DNA of 40,564 nt, from the NCBI GenBank assembly GCA_038136035.1, contig JAYPYV010000027.1:1-40564 (forward strand), written 5' to 3'. This DNA comes from UBA9926 sp023261215 (GTDB taxonomy: Bacteria > Pseudomonadota > Gammaproteobacteria > Pseudomonadales > Azotimanducaceae). The notes below the pieces were generated by a model. The model saw only the letters and a program-made list of their open reading frames with translations, made no database searches and was not told where the DNA came from. The position numbers and the translations under genes are program-made. Shown here piece after piece: positions 1 to 7,656 of this stretch (positions are counted from its first letter, which is position 1; the number at the start of each line of letters is the position of its first letter).

Positions 1-999
1 GCAAAGCGCTTCCCAAGACCCTTCATCAATTGGAATACCCTCGCGGTACCGTGCCGCCATGGTTTCTCGCTCCGGGTCGCCTGGGAGGAGAATATGATCG
101 ACACCCTCCGCTGGGCGCGAGGCTCTAGCGTATTGCTGCATACCTTCGACCTCAGCACGAAAGCCTGCCCCACCCTCAAACAGATCTGGATCGAGCACAA
201 ACATCAGCATGTTATTCACCGTGATCTGGCCCTGCCTTTTCTCATCCTGCATGGTCCATTCACCGGCCAACGCGCCACCGAGTAATTCGCAAATATAAGC
301 GAGACCTGATCCCTTATGGCCGCCGAACGGCCCCAGTGAACCGCCCTCAGCAATCACCCCTGGATCCTGGGTGGGTCTGCCCTCCGCATCGAAGAGGCAA
401 CCCGGAGGCACCTCAACACCTTTAAGGCCTGCCACTCTGACCTTGCCGAGCGCAATCGCGCTGGTGGCCATATCCAAAATCACCGGGTCGCCGTCCGTGG
501 GGATACCACAACAAAAAGGATTCGTTTGAACCCGTTTGTCTCGGCCACCCCATAGGGAAACAAACGGCGGATGCCCGACGACATTCACAAAGTGGATCGA
601 GATGAGTCCCGCACGAACGCAGTGCTCAGCGTAGGTACCAATGCGGCCCAGATGATGGTTGTTTCTCGAGCCCACGCAGGCAATACCTAAGGACTTGGCT
701 CGCTCAATCGCAAGATCTGTGGCCTGTCGACCCACCACTTGACCAAAACCGTACGAGCCGTCGACCAGGAGAACGGCCCCTTTGTCTTTAATGATCTTCG
801 CGTCTGCATTGACTTGCAGTCCGCCTCGCTGGGCACTCCCTACGTAGTTCGGAATCATACCGACACCATGAGAATCATGGCCTTTCAGGTTTGATAGCAC
901 TAAATGGTCGGCTGTCTCCCTCGCCTTCTCTGGCCGCGCACCCAGTCGCTCGAAGATACCGACGGCGAACTCCGTCAAATGATCAGCGTTTATCAGCAT
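1..999 (-). CDS. Ldh family (malate/L-lactate/ureidoglycolate-type) NAD(P)-dependent oxidoreductase, 3' end cut by window edge
   Basis: An open frame of 333 codons runs from an ATG at 999 to the left edge with no stop, so the C-terminus is missing; families of this type are about 340-350 residues, so little is lost. The translation starts MLINADHLTEFAVGIFERLG and contains the family hallmarks LSNLKGHDSHGVGM, the Gly/His-rich stretch GSRNNHHLGRIGTYAEH (nucleotide/active-site region) and GPFGGHKGSGLAYICELLGG. This is the Ldh_2 family (malate, L-lactate, sulfolactate and ureidoglycolate dehydrogenases), which oxidise a 2-hydroxyacid with NAD(P); the substrate cannot be told from sequence. A strong ribosome site (AGGAGG, 1005-1010) lies five bases before the ATG and fixes the start. 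It lies downstream of purA on the same strand with a 75 bp gap and is probably an accessory catabolic gene, not part of the purA unit. Confidence 0.85.
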   Translation of the reverse strand, partial: MLINADHLTEFAVGIFERLGARPEKARETADHLVLSNLKGHDSHGVGMIPNYVGSAQRGGLQVNADAKIIKDKGAVLLVDGSYGFGQVVGRQATDLAIERAKSLGIACVGSRNNHHLGRIGTYAEHCVRAGLISIHFVNVVGHPPFVSLWGGRDKRVQTNPFCCGIPTDGDPVILDMATSAIALGKVRVAGLKGVEVPPGCLFDAEGRPTQDPGVIAEGGSLGPFGGHKGSGLAYICELLGGALAGEWTMQDEKRQGQITVNNMLMFVLDPDLFEGGAGFRAEVEGMQQYARASRPAEGVDHILLPGDPERETMAARYREGIPIDEGSWEALC

Positions 1000-1074
1000 G
1001 CCTACCTCCTGAGGTATTCCTGCATTAGCGAGATTACGTAAGCGTCATTAAGTCACGATTCGACGCCAAGTGGA

Positions 1075-2337
1075 TCACGACTCAGCCGTTTTGAATTGAC
1101 CGCGAACAATGGTTTCAACTCGATCTGGCCCTGTGGAGATGATATCGACAGGAATCTCAATCAGGGATTCGATGCGCTCGATATAGGTTCTCGCTTCCGA
1201 CGGCAAATCACTGTATTCGGTTAAACCGAGCGTTGAAGACTGCCAGCCAGGAAACACTTCATAGACCGGCTCTATGCCACCTTGAGCGTCGATTTGATAA
1301 TCAACGCAAAGCGCAACTTCACGCAATCCATCAAGCACATCAAGTTTGGTGATACACAGCGCCGATAGACTGTTGAGCTCGGCCACACGTCGAAGCGCCG
1401 TCCCATCTAGCCAACCACACCGCCTGGGGCGGCCCGTGGTGGCACCAAATTCGTGGCCCTTTTCGGCCAAATGTCTACCCACTTCATCAAAAAGTTCCGT
1501 AGGGAAAGGACCCTCACCCACCCGAGTGGTATAGGCCTTGCTGATCCCCAAAATATAGTCGATGTATCTCGGACCGACACCACTGCCAGCGCTAATAGCA
1601 CCCGCTGTCGTATTGGATGAGGTCACAAACGGGTAGGTCCCGTGATCAATATCTAAAAGCGCCCCTTGGGCACCTTCGAACAAAACGCCCACGCCCGCTT
1701 TCCGTCGCTCCGCCAGTTCTGCCACGATATCTTTCGCCATCGGAGCAAGCTGCGCCCAATAGGCTGAGGTTGCGGCTAGCGATTCCTCAACGGTCACCGG
1801 GTCCGCGCCATGGAACTCCTTCAGTACAAAGTTGTGGTACCGCAGATTGTTCTCGATCTTCTCAACTAAGGTGGCTTCATTGGCAAGGTCACGCACTCTA
1901 ATGGCACGTCGCGCCACCTTGTCTTCATAGGCCGGTCCAATGCCGCGACCAGTGGTTCCTATTTTCTGATTCGTTCCTGATTCACGAACCTGATCGAGCC
2001 TCACGTGATAAGGCAGAATAAGTGGGCAATCCAAGCTCACAGATAATCTGTGCCGCACATCAACGCTCGATTGCTCAAGCGTTTGAATCTCCTCGAAAAG
2101 TGCGGGGAGAGATAACACCACACCATTACCAATGAAGCATTCCACATCGGCGCGTAAGATCCCCGACGGGATCAGGTGCAAAACGGTTTTCTTGCCGCCT
2201 ACGACTAGGGTATGCCCTGCGTTATGCCCCCCTTGGAATCTAGCCACCGCACCCACCTGGTCGGTGAGTAAGTCAACAATCTTACCTTTCCCCTCGTCTC
2301 CCCAATGGGTCCCAATGACTGCAATATTTCTTGCCAA
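1075..2337 (-). CDS. purA: Adenylosuccinate synthetase
   Basis: Makes adenylosuccinate from IMP, aspartate and GTP, the first committed step to AMP, in the cytoplasm. The product is 420 residues (family about 430). Near the N-terminus is the phosphate loop HWGDEGKGK (the usual Gln before Trp is His here), then FQGGHNAGHT with the catalytic His, GTTGRGIGPAYEDK, TTRVGEGPFPTEL and the aspartate/IMP loop GATTGRPRRCGWLDG. The frame could extend upstream into hisZ, but homology begins at LARNIAVIGT, so I chose the TTG at 2337, which has AGAGGA about eight bases upstream and starts 13 bases after the hisZ stop. It is the last gene of the hflK-hflC-DUF2065-hisZ-purA run, the order known in pseudomonads. 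Confidence 0.95.
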   Translation of the reverse strand: MARNIAVIGTHWGDEGKGKIVDLLTDQVGAVARFQGGHNAGHTLVVGGKKTVLHLIPSGILRADVECFIGNGVVLSLPALFEEIQTLEQSSVDVRHRLSVSLDCPLILPYHVRLDQVRESGTNQKIGTTGRGIGPAYEDKVARRAIRVRDLANEATLVEKIENNLRYHNFVLKEFHGADPVTVEESLAATSAYWAQLAPMAKDIVAELAERRKAGVGVLFEGAQGALLDIDHGTYPFVTSSNTTAGAISAGSGVGPRYIDYILGISKAYTTRVGEGPFPTELFDEVGRHLAEKGHEFGATTGRPRRCGWLDGTALRRVAELNSLSALCITKLDVLDGLREVALCVDYQIDAQGGIEPVYEVFPGWQSSTLGLTEYSDLPSEARTYIERIESLIEIPVDIISTGPDRVETIVRGQFKTAES

Positions 2338-2350
2338 TGTAGCGATCCTC

Positions 2351-3529
2351 TTACAGTGCCCTAAGCACCCATTCATTGGCATCCAATACCAATTGATAAC
2401 CTTCAATGCCCACCGGGGGCTCTCCTTCGATCACGCGATAGCCCTCGGCCCTAAGCGATTCAATCTTTATCCAGAGCGCTCGGGCCTGCCCAGGGTGATC
2501 AGCGCCTTGAGTTTGATTGACGACCACCCAGGCGCCCGTGTCTGGCTCAGGCAACAAATCGACCAGGCTAGATATCTCGATGTCAAAGCCTGTCGCTGGA
2601 CGCGATCTTCCGAACAATTCGCCCACGTTATCGTAGCGCCCACCTCGGGCGACGAGTTGACCGCTGCCCGCATCATAGGCTGAAAAAACAGCGCCTGTGT
2701 GATAGTTGAAACCTCGCAACTCGCTAAGATCAATGCTGATCCTCAGATTCGGATAGCGGTTCAATAGCCCGTGACTCAATTGTCTTAAACGTTCAACGCC
2801 ATCGAGCAAGTCTGAATGTTCGACAAAAAGTTCGCTGGCTTCATCAAGAACGCTCAAATCACCGCACAGCAAGGGTAATCGGTTGATCGTATCTGCAAGG
2901 CTCGGATCGTCAATATTTCGCTGGGTTGCCTGCGCGAGCGCATGATTTGCTTTCTTCTGAATCAAAGCAAAGATTTCGTCTCTCGTATCTTCGTCTAACT
3001 GCGCTCTATCGATGAGCGTTCGAAATAAACTGACGTCACCCAACTCCAGCTGAACGTCAGATAGCCCAAGCACCAGGAGCGAACCCACCATCAAGCTCAC
3101 GATCTCAAGGTCCGACTTTGGCTCTGCATCGCCAAAGAGTTCAGCGCCGACTTTGATCGGGGTACGAGAGCCGACGAACCCTTCCGGGCGCGCTCGAACG
3201 ACACTGCCTGCGTAACAAAGACGGGAGACGCCTTCGCCACCGATGCTGTGAGCATCCATCCTTGCCACTTGTGGTGTGATGTCTGCTGGTAACCCCATCA
3301 GCCGGCCGCTGATTTGATCGATCACTTTGACGGTCTGCAGATCCAGGTCCTTACCCGTCCCTGTCAGGAGTGAATCAATAAACTCAAGCTTGGGGGGCAT
3401 CACATAGTCATAGCCCCATCTCGAAAAGAGGCTGAGCAGGTTTTGCCGTGCCAGCTCTAGTTTGGCAGCGGTTGACGGCAGCAGATCCTCCACACCATCC
3501 GGGAGTAACCAATGATCCAACTGATTCAA
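2351..3529 (-). CDS. hisZ: ATP phosphoribosyltransferase regulatory subunit HisZ
   Basis: HisZ is a catalytically dead histidyl-tRNA-synthetase paralogue that binds short-form HisG and makes the first step of histidine synthesis active and feedback-regulated. The 392-residue product begins NQLDHWLLPDGVEDLLPSTA, typical of proteobacterial HisZ, and keeps class II synthetase-like pieces (LPADITPQVARMDAH; LRGFNYHTGAVFSAY; VARGGRYDNVGELFG). The start is a TTG at 3529 with AGGAG at 3536-3540; that ribosome site overlaps the TAG stop of the DUF2065 gene upstream, which suggests translational coupling. HisG is not in this window, so the enzyme partner must be encoded elsewhere. Confidence 0.93.
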   Translation of the reverse strand: MNQLDHWLLPDGVEDLLPSTAAKLELARQNLLSLFSRWGYDYVMPPKLEFIDSLLTGTGKDLDLQTVKVIDQISGRLMGLPADITPQVARMDAHSIGGEGVSRLCYAGSVVRARPEGFVGSRTPIKVGAELFGDAEPKSDLEIVSLMVGSLLVLGLSDVQLELGDVSLFRTLIDRAQLDEDTRDEIFALIQKKANHALAQATQRNIDDPSLADTINRLPLLCGDLSVLDEASELFVEHSDLLDGVERLRQLSHGLLNRYPNLRISIDLSELRGFNYHTGAVFSAYDAGSGQLVARGGRYDNVGELFGRSRPATGFDIEISSLVDLLPEPDTGAWVVVNQTQGADHPGQARALWIKIESLRAEGYRVIEGEPPVGIEGYQLVLDANEWVLRAL

Positions 3530-3538
3530 ACGCGTCTC

Positions 3539-3730
3539 CTAAGGGCTCAACCACATCAACATCGTGGTACCAGACACCATCATGGCCAATCCAAACCAAC
3601 GCAAACTCGCGGGCGGGGCGTCGGCCACTTGTCGCAGCATTTGCTGCCATTTCTCTGGATTCAGGAACGGCATGATACCCTCGATCACTAAGACCAAACA
3701 GAGGGCAACCCACAAATCATCCAATGTCAT
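3539..3730 (-). CDS. DUF2065 small inner-membrane protein (YjeT-like)
   Basis: A 63-residue protein with two hydrophobic segments (about residues 5-22 and 43-61) separated by the conserved polar stretch FLNPEKWQQMLRQVADAP. This is the DUF2065 family, found between hflC and hisZ or purA in many gammaproteobacteria; its function is not established. Length and order match the family. Its stop overlaps the hisZ ribosome site, and an 81 bp spacer with a perfect hairpin separates it from hflC upstream. The ribosome site before the ATG is weak. Being encoded with HflKC suggests, but does not show, a role near the FtsH-HflKC complex. Confidence 0.88.
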   Translation of the reverse strand: MTLDDLWVALCLVLVIEGIMPFLNPEKWQQMLRQVADAPPASLRWFGLAMMVSGTTMLMWLSP

Positions 3731-3768
3731 TGAAGGTTCTCTGGAGAATAGGGAAGTTCAGGGGCGGT

Positions 3769-3801
3769 ATCCTCTGCGCTTTGAACAACAACGCAGAGGA
3801 T
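3769..3801. repeat. Perfect 10-bp inverted repeat between hflC and the DUF2065 gene
   Basis: ATCCTCTGCG (3769-3778) and CGCAGAGGAT (3792-3801) are exact inverted copies around a 13-base loop. Neither flank has a T-tract, so it does not look like a standard intrinsic terminator for the minus-strand operon. It could be an mRNA-stabilising or processing stem between hflC and the downstream genes; that is inference. Confidence 0.7.
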
Positions 3802-3811
3802 GTCTTGAGCA

Positions 3812-4684
3812 TCAGTTAACTTTGCTGTTGCTCAAGTACTTGAAGAAATCGCTGTTCGGATCAAGCAACAAAATGTCGCCTTTCTCTGCAAACGTTTTGC
3901 GATAAGCCGACATACTTCGATAAAACGCGTAAAACTCTTTGTCTCTATTGAAGGCCTGTGCGTAGGTATTGGCCGCCTGTGCATCCCCATCACCACGAAT
4001 GGTCTCAGCGTCTCCGTAGGCTTCAGCGAGAATCACCGAGGTCTGCTTATCAGCATCGGCGATAATGCCCACTGCCATCTCTTGGCCCTTGGCACGATGT
4101 TCCTTTGCTTCGATGTCTCGCTCAGTGTTCATTCGATTGTAGACCGATTGGCTCACCTCGGGCGGCAGATCGATTCGTTTGACTCGAACGTCGACCACCT
4201 TCACACCAAGTTCTGCATCAGCAACCAAATTCAAATTGGCGACCAACGATTCCATCAGCTCATCACGCTCACCCGAGACCACCTCATGCAACGTTCTGCG
4301 ACTGATTTCATTACGCAAGCCATTGTTGATACGTTGCTTGAGCAGTTCTTCAGCTCGACGCTGATCACCCGATGTCGCGGTGTAATAAGTCTCCACGTTC
4401 TCGACCATAAACTTCGCAAACGAATCTACAATCAGCGCTTTCTTTTCTAGGGTTAAGAACCGTTCAGCTGGCGCGTCCACCGTTAGGACGCGACCATCGA
4501 ATTTTCTGACCTCTTCGATGAACGGCATTTTGAAATGGATGCCCGTTTGAACATCTGAATTGACCACACGACCGAGCCTAAGCAGGACGGCCCGCTCCAT
4601 TTCATTGACGATATAGAGGGCATTACTGGTTAGGAACAAAAGACCAACAACCAGCAACCCGATCACTGTATTTCGATTTGACAT
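3812..4684 (-). CDS. hflC: HflC, SPFH-family modulator of FtsH protease
   Basis: With HflK it forms the membrane-anchored, periplasm-facing cage around FtsH that modulates membrane-protein quality control. The 290-residue product (E. coli 334) has one N-terminal transmembrane segment (VIGLLVVGLLFLTSNALYIV, about residues 8-27), the SPFH entry ERAVLLRLGRVV, and a long helical region around residues 180-235 ending in the HflC-like AFNRDKEFYAFYRSMSAYR. ATG at 4684 has GGAGAAG just upstream and lies 10 bases after the hflK stop, so hflK and hflC are one unit. It is shorter than the enterobacterial form at the C-terminus but otherwise ordinary. Confidence 0.95.
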   Translation of the reverse strand: MSNRNTVIGLLVVGLLFLTSNALYIVNEMERAVLLRLGRVVNSDVQTGIHFKMPFIEEVRKFDGRVLTVDAPAERFLTLEKKALIVDSFAKFMVENVETYYTATSGDQRRAEELLKQRINNGLRNEISRRTLHEVVSGERDELMESLVANLNLVADAELGVKVVDVRVKRIDLPPEVSQSVYNRMNTERDIEAKEHRAKGQEMAVGIIADADKQTSVILAEAYGDAETIRGDGDAQAANTYAQAFNRDKEFYAFYRSMSAYRKTFAEKGDILLLDPNSDFFKYLSNSKVN

Positions 4685-4694
4685 GGGCTTCTCC

Positions 4695-5828
4695 TTACTG
4701 TCGGTCGCGACGCGTGCGCGGGTTAGCGTTGATCGACGAACGCGACGAATTTGAAGGCGTAGCGCTGGTTTGGGAATCGGCCCCTTGATCCGTTGATCGT
4801 TGAATCATGCGGTCAAGAGGTAAATACATCATGTTGTTCCCGCCCTCCACATCGATCATCACCTTCGACGATTGCGACATCACAGATTCCAACGTGTCGA
4901 TATACATTCTTTCACGAGTGACTTCCGGTGCGGCCTGATATTCAACAAGCAACTTGGAGAATCGTTGCGCTTCACCACGGGCTTCTGCGACCACCCGCTG
5001 GCGATAGGCTTCTGCCTCTTCTAGGTAGCGTTGGGCTTCACCGCGAGCCTCGGGTATCACTTTGTTGGCGTAAGCGTTCGCCTCGTTACGCACGCGGACT
5101 TCGTCCTCTCGCGCTCGAATAACTTCATCGAATGCCTCTCGCACCGCATCCGGTGGCGCGGTTTCGTCAATATTCACCTGGGTGACGGCAATACCCGTGC
5201 CGTAATCATTCATATAATCCTGGATTCGCGCTTTGATCTCGCTTCCCATCACGGCACGTCCTTCCGTGAGGACTTCATCCATTTCGGTACTCCCCACCAC
5301 GTGGCGGACAGCAGATTCTGTAGACTGAAATAGACTTTTTTCAGGATCTTTCACATTGAGCGCAAAGGCCTTCACATCGTCGATGACGTATTGCACGGTC
5401 AGCTTGACCTTCACAATGTTTTCATCCTCGGTGAGCATCTCTGACTGTTGAGGATGCGAGCGCACGCGCGACACATTGTGAACAATGACTTGGTCGATCA
5501 GCGGCGCATACCAACTCAAACCTGGCATCACGATCGTGTCTGTTGCTTTACCGAGTCGCAGAACGACGCCTCGTTCCTGCTCATCCAAGGTGTAGACACC
5601 CATCAAGCCATAAACCACCAATGCGCCCACGAGCACGAGGCCAATGAGTGAGCTTCGGATGGGGCTACTACCCCCGCCTTGGGCGCCGGAACTTTGGCCC
5701 CCGCCGCCAAACATTCTGCCTAAGTTGTCCTGAAGTTTCTTAAATGCCTCATCCAGATCGGGGGGTCCGTCATCCTGACGATTACCCCAAGGGTCTCGAT
5801 TCCCATTGCCTGGCTCATTCCACGCCAT
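4695..5828 (-). CDS. hflK: HflK, SPFH-family modulator of FtsH protease
   Basis: Partner of HflC in the FtsH-HflKC inner-membrane complex. The 377-residue product has a Gly/Asp/Asn-rich cytoplasmic N-terminus (MAWNEPGNGNRDPWG, then a GGGGQSSGAQGGG run), a transmembrane segment near residues 60-80, the SPFH domain beginning LDEQERGVVLRLGKA, and a helical arm with two near-repeats of VxxEARGEAQR (about residues 255-285). The open frame extends upstream, but the ATG at 5828 matches the family start MAWNEPG and has AAGGAG correctly spaced, so the upstream ATG is not used here. The C-terminal tail is low-complexity (Ser/Thr/Asn/Arg), as in other HflK proteins. Confidence 0.95.
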   Translation of the reverse strand: MAWNEPGNGNRDPWGNRQDDGPPDLDEAFKKLQDNLGRMFGGGGQSSGAQGGGSSPIRSSLIGLVLVGALVVYGLMGVYTLDEQERGVVLRLGKATDTIVMPGLSWYAPLIDQVIVHNVSRVRSHPQQSEMLTEDENIVKVKLTVQYVIDDVKAFALNVKDPEKSLFQSTESAVRHVVGSTEMDEVLTEGRAVMGSEIKARIQDYMNDYGTGIAVTQVNIDETAPPDAVREAFDEVIRAREDEVRVRNEANAYANKVIPEARGEAQRYLEEAEAYRQRVVAEARGEAQRFSKLLVEYQAAPEVTRERMYIDTLESVMSQSSKVMIDVEGGNNMMYLPLDRMIQRSTDQGADSQTSATPSNSSRSSINANPRTRRDRQ

Positions 5829-5888
5829 GTCTTGCTCCTTCATCCCGCGCAGTGGGTAGTTTCCCACGTCTTCAGCGCGTCACCTAAT

Positions 5889-7160
5889 TTAGCCAGTTGC
5901 CAGCACGGTTTCGAGCCGCGCCATGTTCTTCTTTTCTATACGTAAGCGAAGAGAAATCTCGCCAGCTTCGTTCGCACTTTCTTCTCTCACTTCCGCAAGC
6001 TCAAAACATCGAGCCCGCGCTAAACCTTGATGCGGCGCCAGCAGGACCGTCGTTTCTATGACCTGATCGGCAAGCAGCTCGGCGATGGTTTGCTCAAGCA
6101 AGTCGAAGCCAAACCCCGTCAGACACGATGTTGCGATGGCAGTGGGCAGTCCCGCCCGGTTTCTCGTTAGCGCCTGAAAAGGTTCGTGCAACGCGTCGAC
6201 CTTGTTATACACGAGCAGTTGGGGCACTGATTCAGCGCCAATCTCGATGAGGACGTCATTCACTTCCTGAATCCTAGAATCGAGCTCAGGCGCAGCGGCA
6301 TCCACTACGTGGAGTATCAGATCGGCTTCTGCGACCTCTTCGAGCGTGGCTTTGAAGGCTTCGACCAAGGCGTGCGGCAAATCTCTAATGAATCCCACCG
6401 TGTCCGATAAAATCGCACGACCAACAATCGGTAAGTTGAGCTGCCTCAACGTTGGATCCAAGGTGGCAAACAGCTGATCCGCAGCGTAAACCTCGCCTTG
6501 GGTCAGTCGATTGAACAGCGAGGATTTACCCGCGTTGGTGTAGCCTGCCAACGCAATGGTCGGCGTTTCCGAGCGCTTTCTTGACCGCCGACTCTGCGCT
6601 CTTTGCCTTCGAACTCGAGCCAGCCGCTCAGATAATTTTTTTCGTCTTGCGGCAAGCAACCGTTGGTCCGCTTCGAGCTGGGTTTCACCCGCACCGCCCA
6701 GACCAGCGCCCATACCCCCTCGCTGTCGGTCCAAGTGCGTCCAGCCTCGGACCAGCCTAGAAGCGCTGTGTTGGATCTGTGCAAGCTCGACCTGCAATTG
6801 CCCTTCATGGGTTCGCGCTCGTTGCGCAAAGATCTCCAAAATTAGACCGGTTCGACTGAGAACTCGGCGATTCAAAGCCCCCTCAAGGTTCCTTTCTTGA
6901 GCGGGAGAAAGATCCTCGCTGAACAGGACCAATTGCGCATTCAGCGATTGGGCCGCCTCCAAAATTTCAGCCAACTTTCCCTCGCCGACGAACGTTTTAG
7001 GATGCGGCTCGCGCCTTGCGCTCTCCACATGGCCGAGCAGTTCGAGTTCTGCCGATAACGCGAGTTCTTGAATTTCTTCGAGCGTCGCAAGTTCGCTGTG
7101 ATCGTTACGAACATAAACGATCAGCGTTCGAGAGCCCTTGTCAGGGCGATCAAAGAACAC
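5889..7160 (-). CDS. hflX: HflX, ribosome-associated GTPase
   Basis: HflX is an Obg/HflX-class GTPase that binds the 50S subunit and splits stalled or heat-damaged ribosomes. The 423-residue protein (E. coli 426) has the N-terminal HflX domain with VGEGKLAEI and the Gly-rich RGGMGAGLGGAGETQLE (about residues 147-163), then the G domain: G1 GYTNAGKSSLFNRL (from residue 206), DTVGFIRDLP (G3 region) and NKVD (G4). The start is a GTG at 7160, 26 bases after the hfq stop, so hfq and hflX are probably co-transcribed, as in E. coli and Pseudomonas. Confidence 0.96.
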   Translation of the reverse strand: MFFDRPDKGSRTLIVYVRNDHSELATLEEIQELALSAELELLGHVESARREPHPKTFVGEGKLAEILEAAQSLNAQLVLFSEDLSPAQERNLEGALNRRVLSRTGLILEIFAQRARTHEGQLQVELAQIQHSASRLVRGWTHLDRQRGGMGAGLGGAGETQLEADQRLLAARRKKLSERLARVRRQRAQSRRSRKRSETPTIALAGYTNAGKSSLFNRLTQGEVYAADQLFATLDPTLRQLNLPIVGRAILSDTVGFIRDLPHALVEAFKATLEEVAEADLILHVVDAAAPELDSRIQEVNDVLIEIGAESVPQLLVYNKVDALHEPFQALTRNRAGLPTAIATSCLTGFGFDLLEQTIAELLADQVIETTVLLAPHQGLARARCFELAEVREESANEAGEISLRLRIEKKNMARLETVLATG

Positions 7161-7186
7161 GGGGCGAACCTCGCAAGGGTGACGGG

Positions 7187-7435
7187 CTATTGATCAGCGT
7201 TGTCCTCGGGGTCTTGGCTGAAGTCGAGTTTGATCGGCCGGGAGGGCACAACGGTTGATATCGCGGATTTATAAATCATCTGATTGACCCCGTTTTTAAG
7301 AAGGATCACAAATTGATCAAAGGATTCTATCTGTCCTTGAAGTTTGATTCCGCTCACCAAAAAAATAGAAACGGGAATTTTTTCTTTCCGAAGCGCATTC
7401 AGGAAGGGTTCTTGTAGCGATTGCGCTTTAGCCAT
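7187..7435 (-). CDS. hfq: RNA chaperone Hfq with Ser in place of conserved His57
   Basis: Hfq is the ring-shaped Sm-like hexamer that pairs small RNAs with mRNAs. The product is 82 residues: Sm1 is GIKLQGQIESFDQFVILL (residues 29-46) and Sm2 is QMIYKSAISTVVPSRPI (52-68). The proximal-face residues Gln8, Gln41, Phe42, Tyr55 and Lys56 are present. The usual YKHAIS motif reads YKSAIS: codon 57 is TCC (Ser) where E. coli and Pseudomonas have His. The rim patch is Arg16-Lys17-Glu18-Lys19, against Arg-Arg-Glu-Arg in E. coli. The C-terminal tail is short and acidic (DFSQDPEDNADQ). The frame continues upstream, but the ATG at 7435 has AAGGAG at the right spacing and matches the family start MAKAQSLQ. 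Confidence 0.97.
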   Translation of the reverse strand: MAKAQSLQEPFLNALRKEKIPVSIFLVSGIKLQGQIESFDQFVILLKNGVNQMIYKSAISTVVPSRPIKLDFSQDPEDNADQ

Positions 7436-7497
7436 GTTAACTCCTTTCATCACGATCTACCGCATCATGCTCGCTGACTAGTGCCTCAGCCGGAATA

Positions 7498-7522
7498 GCC
7501 CTTGGTCAGCTAAACCAAGGGC
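7498..7522. repeat. Perfect 9-bp inverted repeat between miaA and hfq
   Basis: GCCCTTGGT (7498-7506) and ACCAAGGGC (7514-7522) form an exact stem with a 7-base loop, in the 221 bp between miaA and hfq. A second palindromic pair lies beside it: GAGCGCGC (7528-7535) with GCGCGCTC (7557-7564). There is no T-tract on either side. In the minus-strand transcript both would lie in the hfq leader, so they may be leader structures or weak attenuators and not a clean terminator. Confidence 0.6.
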
Positions 7523-7619
7523 CATTTGAGCGCGCTCGCAGCGAACTTTAAGCCATGCGCGCTCGTTCCTTCGGAAAAGTTTAGCGCCTGCCGTCTTCTT
7601 CAAATGATGATGCTTCGGT

Positions 7620-7648
7620 ATTCTAGCTGCCTACCCGCAGGGTGTTCT
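7620..7648 (-). promoter_or_regulatory. Possible sigma-70 promoter for hfq
   Basis: On the minus strand TAGAAT (7620-7625, 5 of 6 to the -10 consensus) lies 17 bases after AGAACA (7643-7648, 3 of 6 to the -35). It falls just after the miaA stop and would give hfq a leader of about 175 bases containing both inverted repeats. The match is modest, so this is a candidate only. Confidence 0.3.
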
Positions 7649-7656
7649 GATTTTTA

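Noticed and set aside
2132..2683. 183-codon plus-strand frame across purA and hisZ
   Set aside because: It is antisense to two conserved genes, has no ribosome site and no recognisable motif.
3719..3812. 31-codon frame starting on the hflC stop (TGATG)
   Set aside because: It overlaps the start of the DUF2065 gene and consists largely of a perfect inverted repeat, so RNA structure explains the sequence better than coding.
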